From: Turneriella sp942492915
GTDB lineage: Bacteria; Spirochaetota; Leptospiria; Turneriellales; Turneriellaceae
NCBI GenBank assembly: GCA_942492915.1
Contig: OW818662.1
Coordinates: 1,612,001 to 1,676,000, forward strand
Length of the DNA stretch: 64,000 nucleotides
Direction of reading: 5' to 3'
The position numbers and the translations under genes are program-made. The notes beneath the pieces were generated by a model that made no database searches, was not told the origin of the DNA, and saw only the letters and a program-made list of their open reading frames with translations. Positions 62,594 to 64,000 of this stretch are shown one piece after another; positions within the stretch are counted from its first letter, which is position 1, and each line of letters begins with the position of its first letter.

Positions 62594-64000
<1,407 letters not shown>

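Overview
The window is a gene-dense bacterial chromosome segment of about 64 kb, with no rRNA or tRNA genes that I could see and no stretch of 300 bases without a gene. Lipoproteins, outer-membrane barrels, a FecR-domain lipoprotein, LysM and TPR proteins and a Bacteroidetes/spirochaete-type SdhB point to a diderm bacterium. The mix best suits a spirochaete of the Leptospirales, and the moderate G+C and gene style are closest to Turneriella. This assignment is inference from memory of families, not from a database search.

Layout. 1-10984: cyclophilin and sdhB, the NAD(P)H-hydrate repair enzyme, an AAA ATPase, a PAS-GGDEF-EAL protein, rmuC, a flavoprotein and the pabB-pabC folate pair. A 111-bp hairpin-ended element fills the gap between pabC and the flavoprotein. 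11047-20468: a FecR lipoprotein with a strong terminator, a polysaccharide deacetylase, a TPR/lipoprotein/udg operon, a gamma-carbonic anhydrase pair, bfd behind a Fur-like palindrome, and a secreted unknown. 20446-30567: trhO, a bile-acid-type symporter, citrate synthase, a four-gene envelope cassette (glycosyltransferase-like, POTRA/barrel, PseG-like, CapA) and clpB under a CIRCE element. 30770-37091: GerMN protein, rho, LysM lipoprotein, STAS protein and carboxy-terminal protease. 37218-42778: lolA, a RodZ-like protein, rimO and a priA that carries a tandem repeat array. 42785-45428: the rpsF-ssb-rpsR-membrane protein-rplI operon. 45562-53942: nitrilase, M30-like protease, a ketosphinganine-reductase-like SDR, panC, hydrolase, GST, gcvH and gcvPA. 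54093-57416: a four-gene arsenosugar-type operon built around arsS. 57512-64000: envelope proteins, an RlmM-like methyltransferase, a lipase-like hydrolase, mgsA and the 5'-truncated gatB.

The most striking item is priA. Seven in-frame copies of a 57-bp unit (six identical) sit in the loop just before the Walker A motif of the helicase and add 133 residues. The array ends in a 10-bp inverted repeat, and the unit is open in several frames on both strands. Other signals worth checking are the hairpin element that supplies the pabC stop codon, the CIRCE before clpB, the Fur-like site before bfd, the arsenosugar operon that lacks a visible arsM, and the eukaryote-like ketosphinganine reductase. 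Many genes are translationally coupled by 1- or 4-base overlaps, so operon calls rest mostly on spacing.
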